9,056 bases of DNA, from contig JABUSI010000200.1 of assembly GCA_021442745.1 (NCBI GenBank), forward strand, positions 1 to 9,056, given 5' to 3'. Numbering within the stretch: position 1 is the stretch's first letter; each line of letters starts with the position of its first letter. This document shows, piece after piece, positions 1 to 6,348 of this stretch. The position numbers were made by a program, and so were the translations under genes. Below the pieces are notes generated by a model. That model saw only the letters and a program-made list of their open reading frames with translations. It was not told the DNA's origin and did not search any database. This stretch comes from Erysipelotrichaceae bacterium. GTDB lineage: Bacteria > Bacillota_I > Bacilli_A > Erysipelotrichales > Erysipelotrichaceae.

Positions 1-447
1 GTATTTCGGGTTTACGACTTCCTGTAACCACTGGTACAGTCCCATGCTTAATCCGTCGGAGAAGGTGTAATTTTTTGATGTGTTCAGACAGATGTTTGCC
101 GGATCGTATTCTTCCAGCAGGCGGTTCAGGGCTTCTTCCTGGGTTTCCTTACCGAAATTCCAGTACGGTTCATACAATTCACTCAGTCCTTTGTCCGGTA
201 AACTCAGGGAGAATTTATGATATTCGTCATTCTTCAGAATGAATACCATCATCGTTACCCGGCGGGCGGTCAGATAATTGCCCGGGGTGATGGCAGGAAA
301 TATCAGGTCTTCGTGGTACTCTTTGGATGCCACCAGCCAGCATTCGACGTTTCGTTGTTTCATAATTTCCGGAATGATGGTATCAATGCGTTCTTTCGCA
401 CAGATGTCCATAATCCGGTTCTGTTCGGGAATACTTCTTACTTTCAT
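1..447 (-). CDS. M24-family (Xaa-Pro aminopeptidase-like) peptidase, N-terminal part, cut by window edge
   Basis: The reading frame is open from an ATG at 447 to the left edge (149 residues), so the C-terminal catalytic half lies outside. The start is supported by AGAGGA a few bases upstream (454-459). The visible part resembles the creatinase/prolidase N-terminal domain. The segment around residues 36-70 (ECWLVASKEYHED, then a TARR motif followed by a hydrophobic strand) is characteristic of this domain in M24-type Xaa-Pro aminopeptidases. Such enzymes are cytosolic metallopeptidases that remove N-terminal residues before proline; some relatives have lost the metal ligands. The metal-binding residues cannot be checked because they lie beyond the edge. 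The gene follows the DUF1846 gene on the same strand but is separated from it by a strong terminator, so it probably uses its own promoter. The family call is by recognition of the N-domain only. Confidence 0.72.
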   Translation of the reverse strand, partial: MKVRSIPEQNRIMDICAKERIDTIIPEIMKQRNVECWLVASKEYHEDLIFPAITPGNYLTARRVTMMVFILKNDEYHKFSLSLPDKGLSELYEPYWNFGKETQEEALNRLLEEYDPANICLNTSKNYTFSDGLSMGLYQWLQEVVNPKY

Positions 448-477
448 ATCGGGTCCTCTTTTTCCATATAAAACAGT

Positions 478-486
478 ATTATACCA
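478..486 (-). promoter_or_regulatory. Extended -10 promoter for the M24-family gene
   Basis: On the minus strand TGGTATAAT is a perfect TATAAT with an upstream TG, about 30 bp before the start codon at 447. The place where a -35 would fall (about 500-506) is inside the terminator hairpin of the upstream gene and has no good match, so activity would rely on the extended -10. Confidence 0.5.
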
Positions 487-509
487 AAAAAAGAGCCGTC
501 GGCTCTTTT
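486..509 (-). terminator. Rho-independent terminator of the DUF1846 gene
   Basis: A 9-bp perfect stem (AAAAGAGCC at 489-497, GGCTCTTTT at 501-509, 3-nt loop) is followed on the minus strand by a run of seven T (492-486). It begins 5 bp after the DUF1846 stop codon. The plus-strand reading has only four T. Confidence 0.88.
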
Positions 510-513
510 ATGA

Positions 514-2001
514 TTAGTCTTTGTGATACAGTTTCTTCTGCTGATACACCGGATCGTAGGTCATGTTGACACCCAGTTTCCGGAATACGTTGGCATCTTC
601 CAAAGGAAGGATAACCGTGCTGTGTCCTTCGCAGCCTTTCAGTTTGGACAATTGCTGCAAAGCCAGCTGGGCAATCGGATTGGTTGTGGCATTGATGCTT
701 AACGCAATCAGTACTTCGTCGGAGTGTAACCGCGGATTGTGGTTACCCAGTGCATTGGTTTTCAGTTCCTGAATCGGTTCGATGACGTTTTTGGAAATCA
801 GCGGTAAGTCGGAACTGATACCGCCTAATGCCTTCAGGGCATTCAGGATGACGGCTGCGCTCGGCCCCAGTAAGGAAGACGTCTTTCCGGTGACAATCTT
901 TCCGTCCGGAAGTTCAATCGCCAATGCCGGTGCATTCGTTTCCTTTGCCTTGTCTCTGGCAACGTGAACGACGTTACGGCTGGCGGCATTGACACCGGCC
1001 TGGTTCATGACGAATTCGATCTTTTCAACGGCAGATTCCTTATGAGAATCCAGCTTGGCATCGACTAACGCCTGATAATACCGGCGGACGATTTCGTTTT
1101 TGCTGGCTTCGATGGCAGCATCTTCATCGGTAATACAGAAACCGACCATGTTGACACCCATATCGGTAGGGGATTTGTACGGGGATTCGTTCTGAATCCG
1201 TTCGAAAATACGGTTCAGTACCGGGAAGACTTCCACGTCACGGTTGTAGTTGGTTGCCAGCTGCCCGTAAGCGTCCAGATGGAACGGGTCGATCATGTTG
1301 ACGTCGTTTAAGTCTGCTGTAGCGGCTTCGTATGCCAGATTTACCGGATGCTTCAGAGGAAGGTTCCAGATCGGGAACGTTTCAAACTTCGCATAACCGG
1401 ATTTGACCCCGCGCTTGTTGTCGTGATACATCTGGGAAATACAGGTTGCCATTTTTCCCGAACCCGGACCCGGAGCGGTTACGACAATCAGCTGACGGCT
1501 TGTTTCCACATATTCGTTTTTGCCTAAACCGTCTTCACTGACAATCATATCCACGTTGCCCGGATAACCGACAATCGGATAATGAAGGAATACTTTCAGC
1601 CCCATCTGTTCCAGCTGCTGTTTGAAGGCAGCGGCACTCGGCTGGTTCTTGTATTGCGCAATGACTACGCTTCCGACGTACAGGTCCAGTTCCCGGAATG
1701 CATCAATCAGACGCAAGACGTCCTGGTCGTAGGTAATACCTAAATCCGAACGGGTCTTGTTCTTTTCAATGTCACCGGCATTGATGACGATGACCATTTC
1801 CACGTATTCCTTGATCTTTTCCAGCATCTTGATCTTGTTGTTCGGAATATACCCCGGCAAAACGCGTGAGGCATGATAATCATCGAATATTTTTCCTCCG
1901 AATTCCAGATACAGTTTTTCTCCGAAGCACTGAATGCGTTCGAGGATTTTCTCTGTCTGCAATGTAATGTATTTTTCTGAATCAAAGGCAATTCTCGTCA
2001 T
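514..2001 (-). CDS. DUF1846 (UPF0371) family protein, full length
   Basis: The 495-residue product matches the DUF1846 family over its whole length, which is the normal family size of about 500 residues. Recognisable parts are the N-terminal start (AFDSEKYITLQTEKI), a glycine-rich loop TAPGPGSGKMAT at about residues 175-186 that resembles a nucleotide-binding loop, and the segment at about 208-246 ending in DPFHLDAYG. The C-terminal third contains HNPRLHSDEVLIALS, typical of the second domain. The biochemical role of the family is not established, as far as I know. It is cytosolic: no signal peptide or membrane segment is seen. The start codon is preceded by AAGGGGG with 9 nt spacing. It is transcribed divergently from the aldo/keto reductase gene and closed by its own terminator, so it is probably monocistronic. 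Family identity is firm; function is unknown. Confidence 0.9.
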   Translation of the reverse strand: MTRIAFDSEKYITLQTEKILERIQCFGEKLYLEFGGKIFDDYHASRVLPGYIPNNKIKMLEKIKEYVEMVIVINAGDIEKNKTRSDLGITYDQDVLRLIDAFRELDLYVGSVVIAQYKNQPSAAAFKQQLEQMGLKVFLHYPIVGYPGNVDMIVSEDGLGKNEYVETSRQLIVVTAPGPGSGKMATCISQMYHDNKRGVKSGYAKFETFPIWNLPLKHPVNLAYEAATADLNDVNMIDPFHLDAYGQLATNYNRDVEVFPVLNRIFERIQNESPYKSPTDMGVNMVGFCITDEDAAIEASKNEIVRRYYQALVDAKLDSHKESAVEKIEFVMNQAGVNAASRNVVHVARDKAKETNAPALAIELPDGKIVTGKTSSLLGPSAAVILNALKALGGISSDLPLISKNVIEPIQELKTNALGNHNPRLHSDEVLIALSINATTNPIAQLALQQLSKLKGCEGHSTVILPLEDANVFRKLGVNMTYDPVYQQKKLYHKD

Positions 2002-2039
2002 GATATCAACCCCCTTAAAAAATTACCCTAACGCGCACT

Positions 2040-2048
2040 ATTATAGCA
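2040..2048 (-). promoter_or_regulatory. Extended -10 promoter of the DUF1846 gene
   Basis: TGCTATAAT on the minus strand is a perfect -10 with the TG extension, about 40 bp upstream of the ATG. No convincing -35 lies 16-18 bp further up. Confidence 0.6.
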
Positions 2049-2086
2049 CAGGCGCTTCGATTCGTTACAGGAAATTTACAAAAATA

Positions 2087-2095
2087 TGGTATACT
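2087..2095 (+). promoter_or_regulatory. Extended -10 promoter of the aldo/keto reductase gene
   Basis: TGGTATACT on the plus strand is an extended -10 ending 22 bp before the start codon at 2118. It is divergent from the DUF1846 promoter; the two -10 elements are about 40 bp apart, so the upstream regions overlap and the two genes may compete for polymerase or share control. Confidence 0.5.
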
Positions 2096-2102
2096 TTTAC
2101 AC

Positions 2103-2108
2103 AGGAGG
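2103..2108 (+). promoter_or_regulatory. Ribosome binding site AGGAGG that decides the start at 2118
   Basis: AGGAGG directly abuts an ATG at 2109, leaving no spacing for initiation there, but lies 9 nt before the in-frame ATG at 2118. The later ATG is therefore the start. Confidence 0.8.
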
Positions 2109-2117
2109 ATGATCAGA

Positions 2118-3221
2118 ATGGAGACGAAAAAATTAGGATTCGGCTTAATGAGACTGCCGAAAAACGGAGAAGAAATCGACCTGGAAGAAACGTGTAAAAT
2201 GGTGGATGCGTTTCTGGAAGCCGGGTTTACGTATTTTGATACGGCAAGAGTATACGTGGGAAGTGAAGAAGCCATCCGCAAGGCATTGGTAGAACGTCAT
2301 CCGCGGGATTCGTATACCCTGGCCAGCAAGTGTGCTGCCTGGGCCGGATGCAAGACAAGAGAAGATGCGATTGCACAATTTGAAACCTCACTGGAAACAG
2401 CGGGTGTGGAATATTTCGATTACTATTTACTGCATAATTTAGGCGGAAACCGGACGAATTATTTTGATGACTGGGATCTGTGGAAGTATTTCTTGCAGAA
2501 GAAGGAAGAAGGAAAAATCCGTCATCTGGGATTCTCCTGTCACGGTACGGCGGAAGAACTGGATGAAATCTTAACGAAGCATCCGGAAATGGAATTCGTA
2601 CAGTTGCAGATCAATTATGCGGACTGGGATAACGACAGCATTCAGTCCGGTAAGTGTTATGAAGTGGCCCGCAAACACGGGAAACAGGTTGTTGTCATGG
2701 AACCGGTGAAGGGCGGTCTGCTCGCAAATCCGGCTGATGCCGTACAGGATGTCTTCAGAAAACAGGATCCGGATGCCTCTTGTGCATCCTGGGCAATCCG
2801 TTATGCGGCAAGTCTGGAAGGTGTACTGGTTGTCTTGTCCGGTATGAGTTCATTGGAACAGATGAATGATAACCTGTCTTACATGAAAGATTTCAAGGGT
2901 TTAAACGAAACCGAACAGAAGACGATTGCAGAAGCACAGGAAGTATTGAAGAATCTGCCGATTATTCCTTGCACGTCCTGTGATTACTGTGCCAAGGTGT
3001 GTCCGATGAGTATCGGTGTATCCGGTCTGTTTGCGGCGATGAACCAGTATACCAAGTTCAACAGCAGAAAATCCTTTGACCGTACGGTTGAACACCGGGT
3101 TAAGGAAAAAGAACGCAATCTGGCGGATCAATGCATTCAGTGCGGTGCTTGCGAAGACGCGTGTCCGCAGCACATTTCCATCCGGGAAGAACTGGTAAAG
3201 ATTGCCGGATTCATGAAATAA
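2118..3221 (+). CDS. Aldo/keto reductase with C-terminal [4Fe-4S] ferredoxin domain
   Basis: The 367-residue protein has an aldo/keto reductase TIM barrel at about residues 1-275 followed by a ferredoxin-like module. The barrel retains the catalytic tetrad expected of the family: Asp41 and Tyr46 in FDTARVY, Lys71 in ASK, and His106 in LLHNL. The C-terminal part has two CX2CX2CX3CP motifs (Cys285/288/291/295 and Cys339/342/345/349), so two [4Fe-4S] clusters are expected. This fused architecture is common in anaerobic Firmicutes and archaea and suggests a cytosolic oxidoreductase that exchanges electrons with a ferredoxin-type carrier; the substrate cannot be told from sequence. An upstream in-frame ATG at 2109 is rejected on RBS spacing. 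The gene has its own promoter and ends in a bidirectional terminator, so it is probably transcribed alone. Confidence 0.93.
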   Translation: METKKLGFGLMRLPKNGEEIDLEETCKMVDAFLEAGFTYFDTARVYVGSEEAIRKALVERHPRDSYTLASKCAAWAGCKTREDAIAQFETSLETAGVEYFDYYLLHNLGGNRTNYFDDWDLWKYFLQKKEEGKIRHLGFSCHGTAEELDEILTKHPEMEFVQLQINYADWDNDSIQSGKCYEVARKHGKQVVVMEPVKGGLLANPADAVQDVFRKQDPDASCASWAIRYAASLEGVLVVLSGMSSLEQMNDNLSYMKDFKGLNETEQKTIAEAQEVLKNLPIIPCTSCDYCAKVCPMSIGVSGLFAAMNQYTKFNSRKSFDRTVEHRVKEKERNLADQCIQCGACEDACPQHISIREELVKIAGFMK

Positions 3222-3228
3222 GAAAAGA

Positions 3229-3265
3229 ACGATGTAACGTTTGAATTGTTACATCGTCTTTTTTT
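3229..3265. terminator. Bidirectional terminator between convergent genes
   Basis: A perfect 10-bp stem (ACGATGTAAC at 3229-3238, GTTACATCGT at 3248-3257) with a 9-nt loop is followed on the plus strand by CTTTTTTT and on the minus strand by TCTTTTCTT. It lies 7 bp after the aldo/keto reductase stop and the T-run touches the stop codon of the converging hydrolase gene, so it can serve both. Confidence 0.88.
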
Positions 3266-4265
3266 ATTTGTCCCATATTTTATTCAGGAAGTAACAGAAA
3301 TGTGCACCGTCCATGACCAGTTCCCGGTCAAAGATACCGTCCGGACTTAATTTCCGTAAGAAGTTGAACGCAAAGTTTCCGTCATTCAGTTTCAGGTTCT
3401 CTTCAAACCCGGCTTCAATGACTTTTTCTTCCAGACCGATTCCGACAAACTTCGGAGCGCGTCGGGCAAAAACCCGCTTGCCGTTACATTCCCGGACGGT
3501 TGCAACCCGGTCGGTTGTATGCGGCTTGTAGACGGCAACACCTTCGTTCTGATGACCGCTCAGAATGTATTCGGCAATCTTTACATAACGTTCCACATAA
3601 GAGGCGTCATGCAAGTCGTTTCCGGCTGCCAGAATGTCATAATACGGACGCAGGGAGTTCCAGACAAGAAGGTTCCGGTAGGAATGTTCCACACTGACAG
3701 TCGAATCAAAATAGTTTCCGTTCAATTCATCCCCGCAGAACAGAATCCGTGATTTCCGGTCCAGAAACTGTAAGCCGCCTTTTAAATGCTCATCGCAATG
3801 AATCACTTCCAGAGGGCGTCCTTTCAAGTCAATGATATCTCCGCCTTCGATAAATACCACCGGATAATCAACCGGAGCCGTTACGCCCGGTACCATCGTA
3901 CAAGCCCTTCCTTCGTACGAATCCTTGTGCATGTATACACAGTCAAACTGGTAGCAGTTTAACGTATGGTCGCCATGACAATGCGTCAGAAGCATACGGT
4001 ACAACGGTTTTGACGGACACAAAGACTGACAGAAATCCCGTAAATTTCCCGCACCCATACCGGCATCAATCACAAGCAGTTCGTCATCCCCTTCCAGAAC
4101 GTAACTGTGATCACCATCCGACAATACCTGCCATACGCCATCCGCAATCGGAGTTGCCCGAAAATACGGTTCGCTTTGCGGACGAATGTCACCGAACGGA
4201 TCTTCCAGTAAAATGTCCTTTACACTTGAGAAGTCCAGAGGACCCATTCCTTTTTTCCAATCCAT
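3264..4265 (-). CDS. MBL-fold (metallo-beta-lactamase superfamily) metal-dependent hydrolase
   Basis: The 333-residue protein has the superfamily signature THCHGDH at residues 94-100 (His95, His97, Asp99, His100), preceded by the usual strand and Asp (LLVIDAGMG, about 63-71). A second metal-ligand region occurs at about 154-164 (EVIHCDEHLKGG, where the more usual form is HTPGHT) and the bridging Asp is in FCGDE at about 179. The fold occupies roughly residues 40-260. The last 70 residues (after KPHTTDR) form an extension I do not recognise. The substrate is unknown; the superfamily includes glyoxalase II-like thioesterases, lactonases and phosphodiesterases. No signal peptide is seen, so it is cytosolic. 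The start is well supported by AAGGAGGT with 8 nt spacing. It converges on the aldo/keto reductase gene, sharing a terminator; nothing else links the two. Confidence 0.88.
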   Translation of the reverse strand: MDWKKGMGPLDFSSVKDILLEDPFGDIRPQSEPYFRATPIADGVWQVLSDGDHSYVLEGDDELLVIDAGMGAGNLRDFCQSLCPSKPLYRMLLTHCHGDHTLNCYQFDCVYMHKDSYEGRACTMVPGVTAPVDYPVVFIEGGDIIDLKGRPLEVIHCDEHLKGGLQFLDRKSRILFCGDELNGNYFDSTVSVEHSYRNLLVWNSLRPYYDILAAGNDLHDASYVERYVKIAEYILSGHQNEGVAVYKPHTTDRVATVRECNGKRVFARRAPKFVGIGLEEKVIEAGFEENLKLNDGNFAFNFLRKLSPDGIFDRELVMDGAHFCYFLNKIWDK

Positions 4266-4288
4266 AGAAATTTACCTCCTTTTTCTAT

Positions 4289-4294
4289 ATTATA
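4289..4294 (-). promoter_or_regulatory. -10 box of the MBL-fold hydrolase gene
   Basis: A perfect TATAAT on the minus strand lies about 24 bp before the ATG at 4265, just ahead of the AAGGAGGT site. No good -35 is found at 16-18 bp; that position falls at the end of the neighbouring pseudogene. Confidence 0.55.
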
Positions 4295-4317
4295 CGAACA
4301 GAAATGGATTTCGTTGT

Positions 4318-4510
4318 TTATAATATTGAGATTTTTATCGTTAGCGATTTTTTAGGGTTGCCGTATTTACAGGCATCCGCACCATTGATTAGTTTACTGT
4401 AGGCAATGTCTTTACGAAGTGTACTTTCATCTAGTCCTCAGAGAAAGGTAGCATCGGTAAACGCAATCAGGCCGTCAAAGGGCATTAACGGTTTTTACTT
4501 TATGGAACAT
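4318..4510 (-). pseudogene. Decayed DUF2442-like / helix-turn-helix protein gene
   Basis: A good RBS (AAGGAG at 4519-4524, 8 nt spacing) precedes an ATG at 4510 that encodes MFHKVKTVNAL and then stops. This matches the start of DUF2442-domain proteins from memory. In another frame, beginning at 4485, follow MPFDGLIAFTDATFL, a TGA at 4438-4440, and GLDESTLRKDIAYSKL continuing to NGADACKYG before a divergent tail ends at 4318. The second part resembles the helix-turn-helix segment (form WGL-[ND]-ESTLRKAI) that follows DUF2442 in some clostridial proteins, and the TGA sits where Trp is expected (TGG to TGA). The simplest reading is a gene that lost most of its DUF2442 domain by internal deletion, gained a nonsense mutation and lost its C-terminus. 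Family assignment is by recollection; the breaks are seen directly. Confidence 0.6.
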
Positions 4511-4554
4511 GGTATCCTCTCCTTGACTGTATTATGTCACGGAATCGTGAAACA

Positions 4555-4590
4555 AGAAAAAAACCTGATGACAGATTTGTCATCGGGTTT
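4555..4590 (-). terminator. Rho-independent terminator downstream of the Fic gene
   Basis: The stem CCTGATGACA (4564-4573) pairs with TGTCATCGGG (4578-4587), one G-T wobble, with a GATT loop and A-T extension. On the minus strand it is followed by TTTTTTTCTT. It is about 95 bp past the Fic stop codon and upstream of the pseudogene, so it best fits termination of Fic transcription. The opposite orientation has only three T. Confidence 0.75.
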
Positions 4591-4631
4591 GGTAAGTAAT
4601 CTGTTTTGTAAAATTGAATTGGAAACCCTTT

Positions 4632-4682
4632 TATCTCATAATACTTTGCTATCTCGTAAAATGTGTTAAATAATGAGAGATA
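4632..4682. repeat. Cluster of three TATCTC-type motifs at the 3' end of the Fic gene
   Basis: TATCTCATAAT (4632-4642) and TATCTCGTAAA (4650-4660) lie on the plus strand, and AATGAGAGATA (4672-4682, the inverse orientation) abuts the Fic stop codon. The second and third are exact 11-bp matches to motifs in the Fic promoter region, so the gene is bracketed by the same sequences. They may be binding sites for the Fic protein's own winged helix, or the edges of a gene cassette. Confidence 0.65.
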
Positions 4683-5729
4683 CTATTTCTTGATATAAAA
4701 CGTGCTTCTAGCACTACCTAGTTTTTCTATCTTACCTTCAGCAAGTAGTTTTGCAATTCCTTTTTCGACTGCACTCATCGATAAGCCTGGACACAATTCT
4801 GCAATATCCGATTTTCTAATTTTCCCTATTTTCCTTTCAAAAGCAAGTTCAACCATTTTACTTGCAGGTACTTTTTTAGTAATAAGAGCAACTCTATTCT
4901 CAAAGTCTTTATAGGCCATGTCAATAATTGAAAGCATATATTTCACAAATGGAGTAGCATCATCCATTCCCTCGTGCCACCCGTTTTGACTTTCACTTAA
5001 GGCGTCATAATATAGATCTTTGATGGATGCGATTTTAGCTTCAAGTGAAATATATTTTCCTACATAATACCCGCTTCTATAAAGAAGAAGAGTAGTAAGC
5101 AATCTACTCATTCTTCCGTTTCCGTCTCTAAAAGGGTGAATACATAAAAAATCATGAATAAATACTGGAATCAGAATGAGAGGATCAGTAGTACCTTCTT
5201 CAATCGCCTTATTGTAGGCTTCGCATAAACTCTCAATTGCTGGCTGTGTTTCGTAAGGTGCCAAAGGCATAAATATCAAATACTCGTTACCGTTTTCGTC
5301 ATATCCGGAAATCTGATTTTGCGTGTTTTTATATTTTCCTCCGTAATCATTTCCCTCAACATGACTCAACAGAATCTTGTGAAGCTGAAGAATATAGTTG
5401 GGTGTTAAAGGTATATATTCAAAGCTTTCATGAATAATATTCAAAGCATCACGATATCCTGCAATTTCCTGCTCGTTTCTATTTTTTGGTGTTGTTTTTT
5501 GTTCAACAAGCTGCTTAAGTCGAGTACTTGTTGTTCTAATTCCTTCGATTGCATTACTTGCTTCTGTTGATTGAACTTTTGCAATTTCAACAAGTCGTTT
5601 TAGTTCGTCTGGCTTTCTGGAAAGATATAATTCCTGTCTTCCTTTTGCCTCATGAATATTGGTTAAGTATCTTATTACTGTTGTGTCATATTTTACATTT
5701 TTTAAATCTGAGTAATTAAAGTTTCTCAT
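4683..5729 (-). CDS. Fic family protein (class II, with C-terminal winged helix)
   Basis: From the ATG at 5729 the product has 348 residues. The N-terminal part carries the inhibitory-helix motif SNAIEG at 58-63, matching (S/T)xxxE(G/N), which marks a class II Fic protein whose Glu blocks ATP from the active site. The Fic core has the catalytic motif HPFRDGNGRMSR at 198-209 with His198, matching HPFx(D/E)GNGRxxR, so adenylylation (AMP transfer from ATP to a target protein hydroxyl) is the expected activity. Residues about 288-348 look like a winged helix (KSDIAELCPGLSMSAVEKGI), a common C-terminal domain in this subgroup. The frame extends upstream to 5861, but 5729 is preferred: it has AGGTGATG just upstream and family proteins begin near this point. 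The gene is cytosolic, stands alone and has matched motifs in its promoter and after its stop, suggesting autoregulation. The target protein is unknown, and no antitoxin gene is adjacent. Confidence 0.93.
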   Translation of the reverse strand: MRNFNYSDLKNVKYDTTVIRYLTNIHEAKGRQELYLSRKPDELKRLVEIAKVQSTEASNAIEGIRTTSTRLKQLVEQKTTPKNRNEQEIAGYRDALNIIHESFEYIPLTPNYILQLHKILLSHVEGNDYGGKYKNTQNQISGYDENGNEYLIFMPLAPYETQPAIESLCEAYNKAIEEGTTDPLILIPVFIHDFLCIHPFRDGNGRMSRLLTTLLLYRSGYYVGKYISLEAKIASIKDLYYDALSESQNGWHEGMDDATPFVKYMLSIIDMAYKDFENRVALITKKVPASKMVELAFERKIGKIRKSDIAELCPGLSMSAVEKGIAKLLAEGKIEKLGSARSTFYIKK

Positions 5730-5751
5730 AACATCACCTACTATCACGTAT

Positions 5752-5793
5752 AATATATCATTATTTACGAGATAAATCAAAAAATGAGAGATA
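5752..5793 (-). promoter_or_regulatory. Fic gene promoter with two overlapping operator-like sites
   Basis: On the minus strand TTGATT (5775-5780) and TATATT (5752-5757) form a -35/-10 pair with exactly 17 bp spacing. One motif (TATCTCGTAAA, 5764-5774) fills the spacer next to the -35, and a second (TATCTCTCATT, 5783-5793) lies 2 bp beyond the -35, so the -35 sits between two similar sites. A protein bound here would exclude RNA polymerase. Both motifs recur after the gene. Confidence 0.6.
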
Positions 5794-5795
5794 AT

Positions 5796-6125
5796 TGGTT
5801 TCTTTAATGTCTTAAATCTGCGAAAAAACGGGCTCTGTTGTGAAGATAGCTGAACCAGCAACTCGTGAATATAAGCAAAACAATAGAGCTTACATAAATA
5901 TATATCTATTTATATGAGACTTTTTCACAAAGTTGCAATAAGGTTGCACTAAATTCAAAAAAACTATTTCATCGATAATTTTGAATCTGGTAATTTCAGG
6001 ATTCTCTCAAGACAAAGATCGAAGCGTTAATCAAATACTTTTTACGATTAAAAAGAAAGATTCAAGATCATGGTTTCCATGGCCTTTTTCTTTGGGTAGA
6101 TATATATTTTTGCAAGGTCATTGGC
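5796..6125. other. Gene-free AT-rich stretch, possibly remnants of a mobile element
   Basis: No supportable gene is seen. Plus-strand frames read IQKNYFIDNFESGNF from about 5956 and, after a frame change near 6030, LIKYFLRLKRKIQDHGF, a lysine-rich amphipathic run that could be a decayed transposase-like coding sequence, but I cannot name a family. The stretch also has a 10-bp imperfect inverted repeat (GCTCTGTTGT at 5832-5841, ACAATAGAGC at 5880-5889), a 7-bp AT inverted repeat (ATAAATA at 5894-5900, TATTTAT at 5907-5913), and a short hairpin CATGG/CCATG at 6069-6081. Confidence 0.3.
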
Positions 6126-6233
6126 AAAGCTGGTTATCTTGTGTCCAACAAGTAATACCCATTAGTTATTGTCGCAACGACAATAACTGGGTCATACGCT
6201 TTCGCTCTGGATTCGGATAAATGGGCCAGCTTT
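6126..6233. repeat. Nested imperfect inverted repeat with a perfect 11-bp central hairpin
   Basis: The centre is a perfect hairpin: AGTTATTGTCG (6164-6174) and CGACAATAACT (6178-6188) around a CAA loop. Moving outward, further complementary blocks are in register: ACCC (6157-6160) with GGGT (6189-6192), TCC (6144-6146) with GGA (6209-6211), TTATC (6134-6138) with GATAA (6216-6220), and AAAGCTGG (6126-6133) with CCAGCTTT (6226-6233). The whole could fold as a long interrupted stem in DNA or RNA. There is no T-run after it, so it is not a simple terminator. A second hairpin (TTGGCA at 6236-6241, TGCCAA at 6255-6260) follows directly. Confidence 0.55.
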
Positions 6234-6263
6234 TATTGGCATCATTTGACGTTTTGCCAAAAC

Positions 6264-6289
6264 AAAAAGGATGCTCTTTCAAACATCCT
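6264..6289 (-). terminator. Terminator of the O-acetylation operon
   Basis: On the minus strand AGGATG (6289-6284) pairs with CATCCT (6273-6268) around a 10-nt loop and is followed by TTTTT and G TTTT. It lies about 60 bp after the acetyltransferase stop codon; nothing recognisable lies between 6290 and 6348. Confidence 0.7.
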
Positions 6290-6348
6290 CCGCTCACTTA
6301 ACTTTTCAGTAAAGGTCTTCCACCTCTGTACTTTTGCAAGATAAAATT

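Noticed and set aside
4438..4440. TGA read as Trp (alternative genetic code) in the small minus-strand gene
   Set aside because: All other Trp codons seen in the window are TGG and TGA ends several intact genes' overlapping frames normally; the gene also has a frameshift and a lost C-terminus, so decay is simpler.
4406..4669. 87-residue open frame on the plus strand
   Set aside because: It lies antisense to the pseudogene and passes through a terminator hairpin and the motif cluster; no RBS and no recognisable family.
5730..5861. Upstream extension of the Fic reading frame by 44 residues
   Set aside because: The internal ATG at 5729 has a good RBS, and the extension would run through the -10, -35 and operator-like motifs; its hydrophobic and low-complexity content is unlike Fic N-termini.
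5981..6220. 79-residue open frame on the plus strand
   Set aside because: No RBS, crosses the perfect hairpin, and has no recognisable protein character in this frame.
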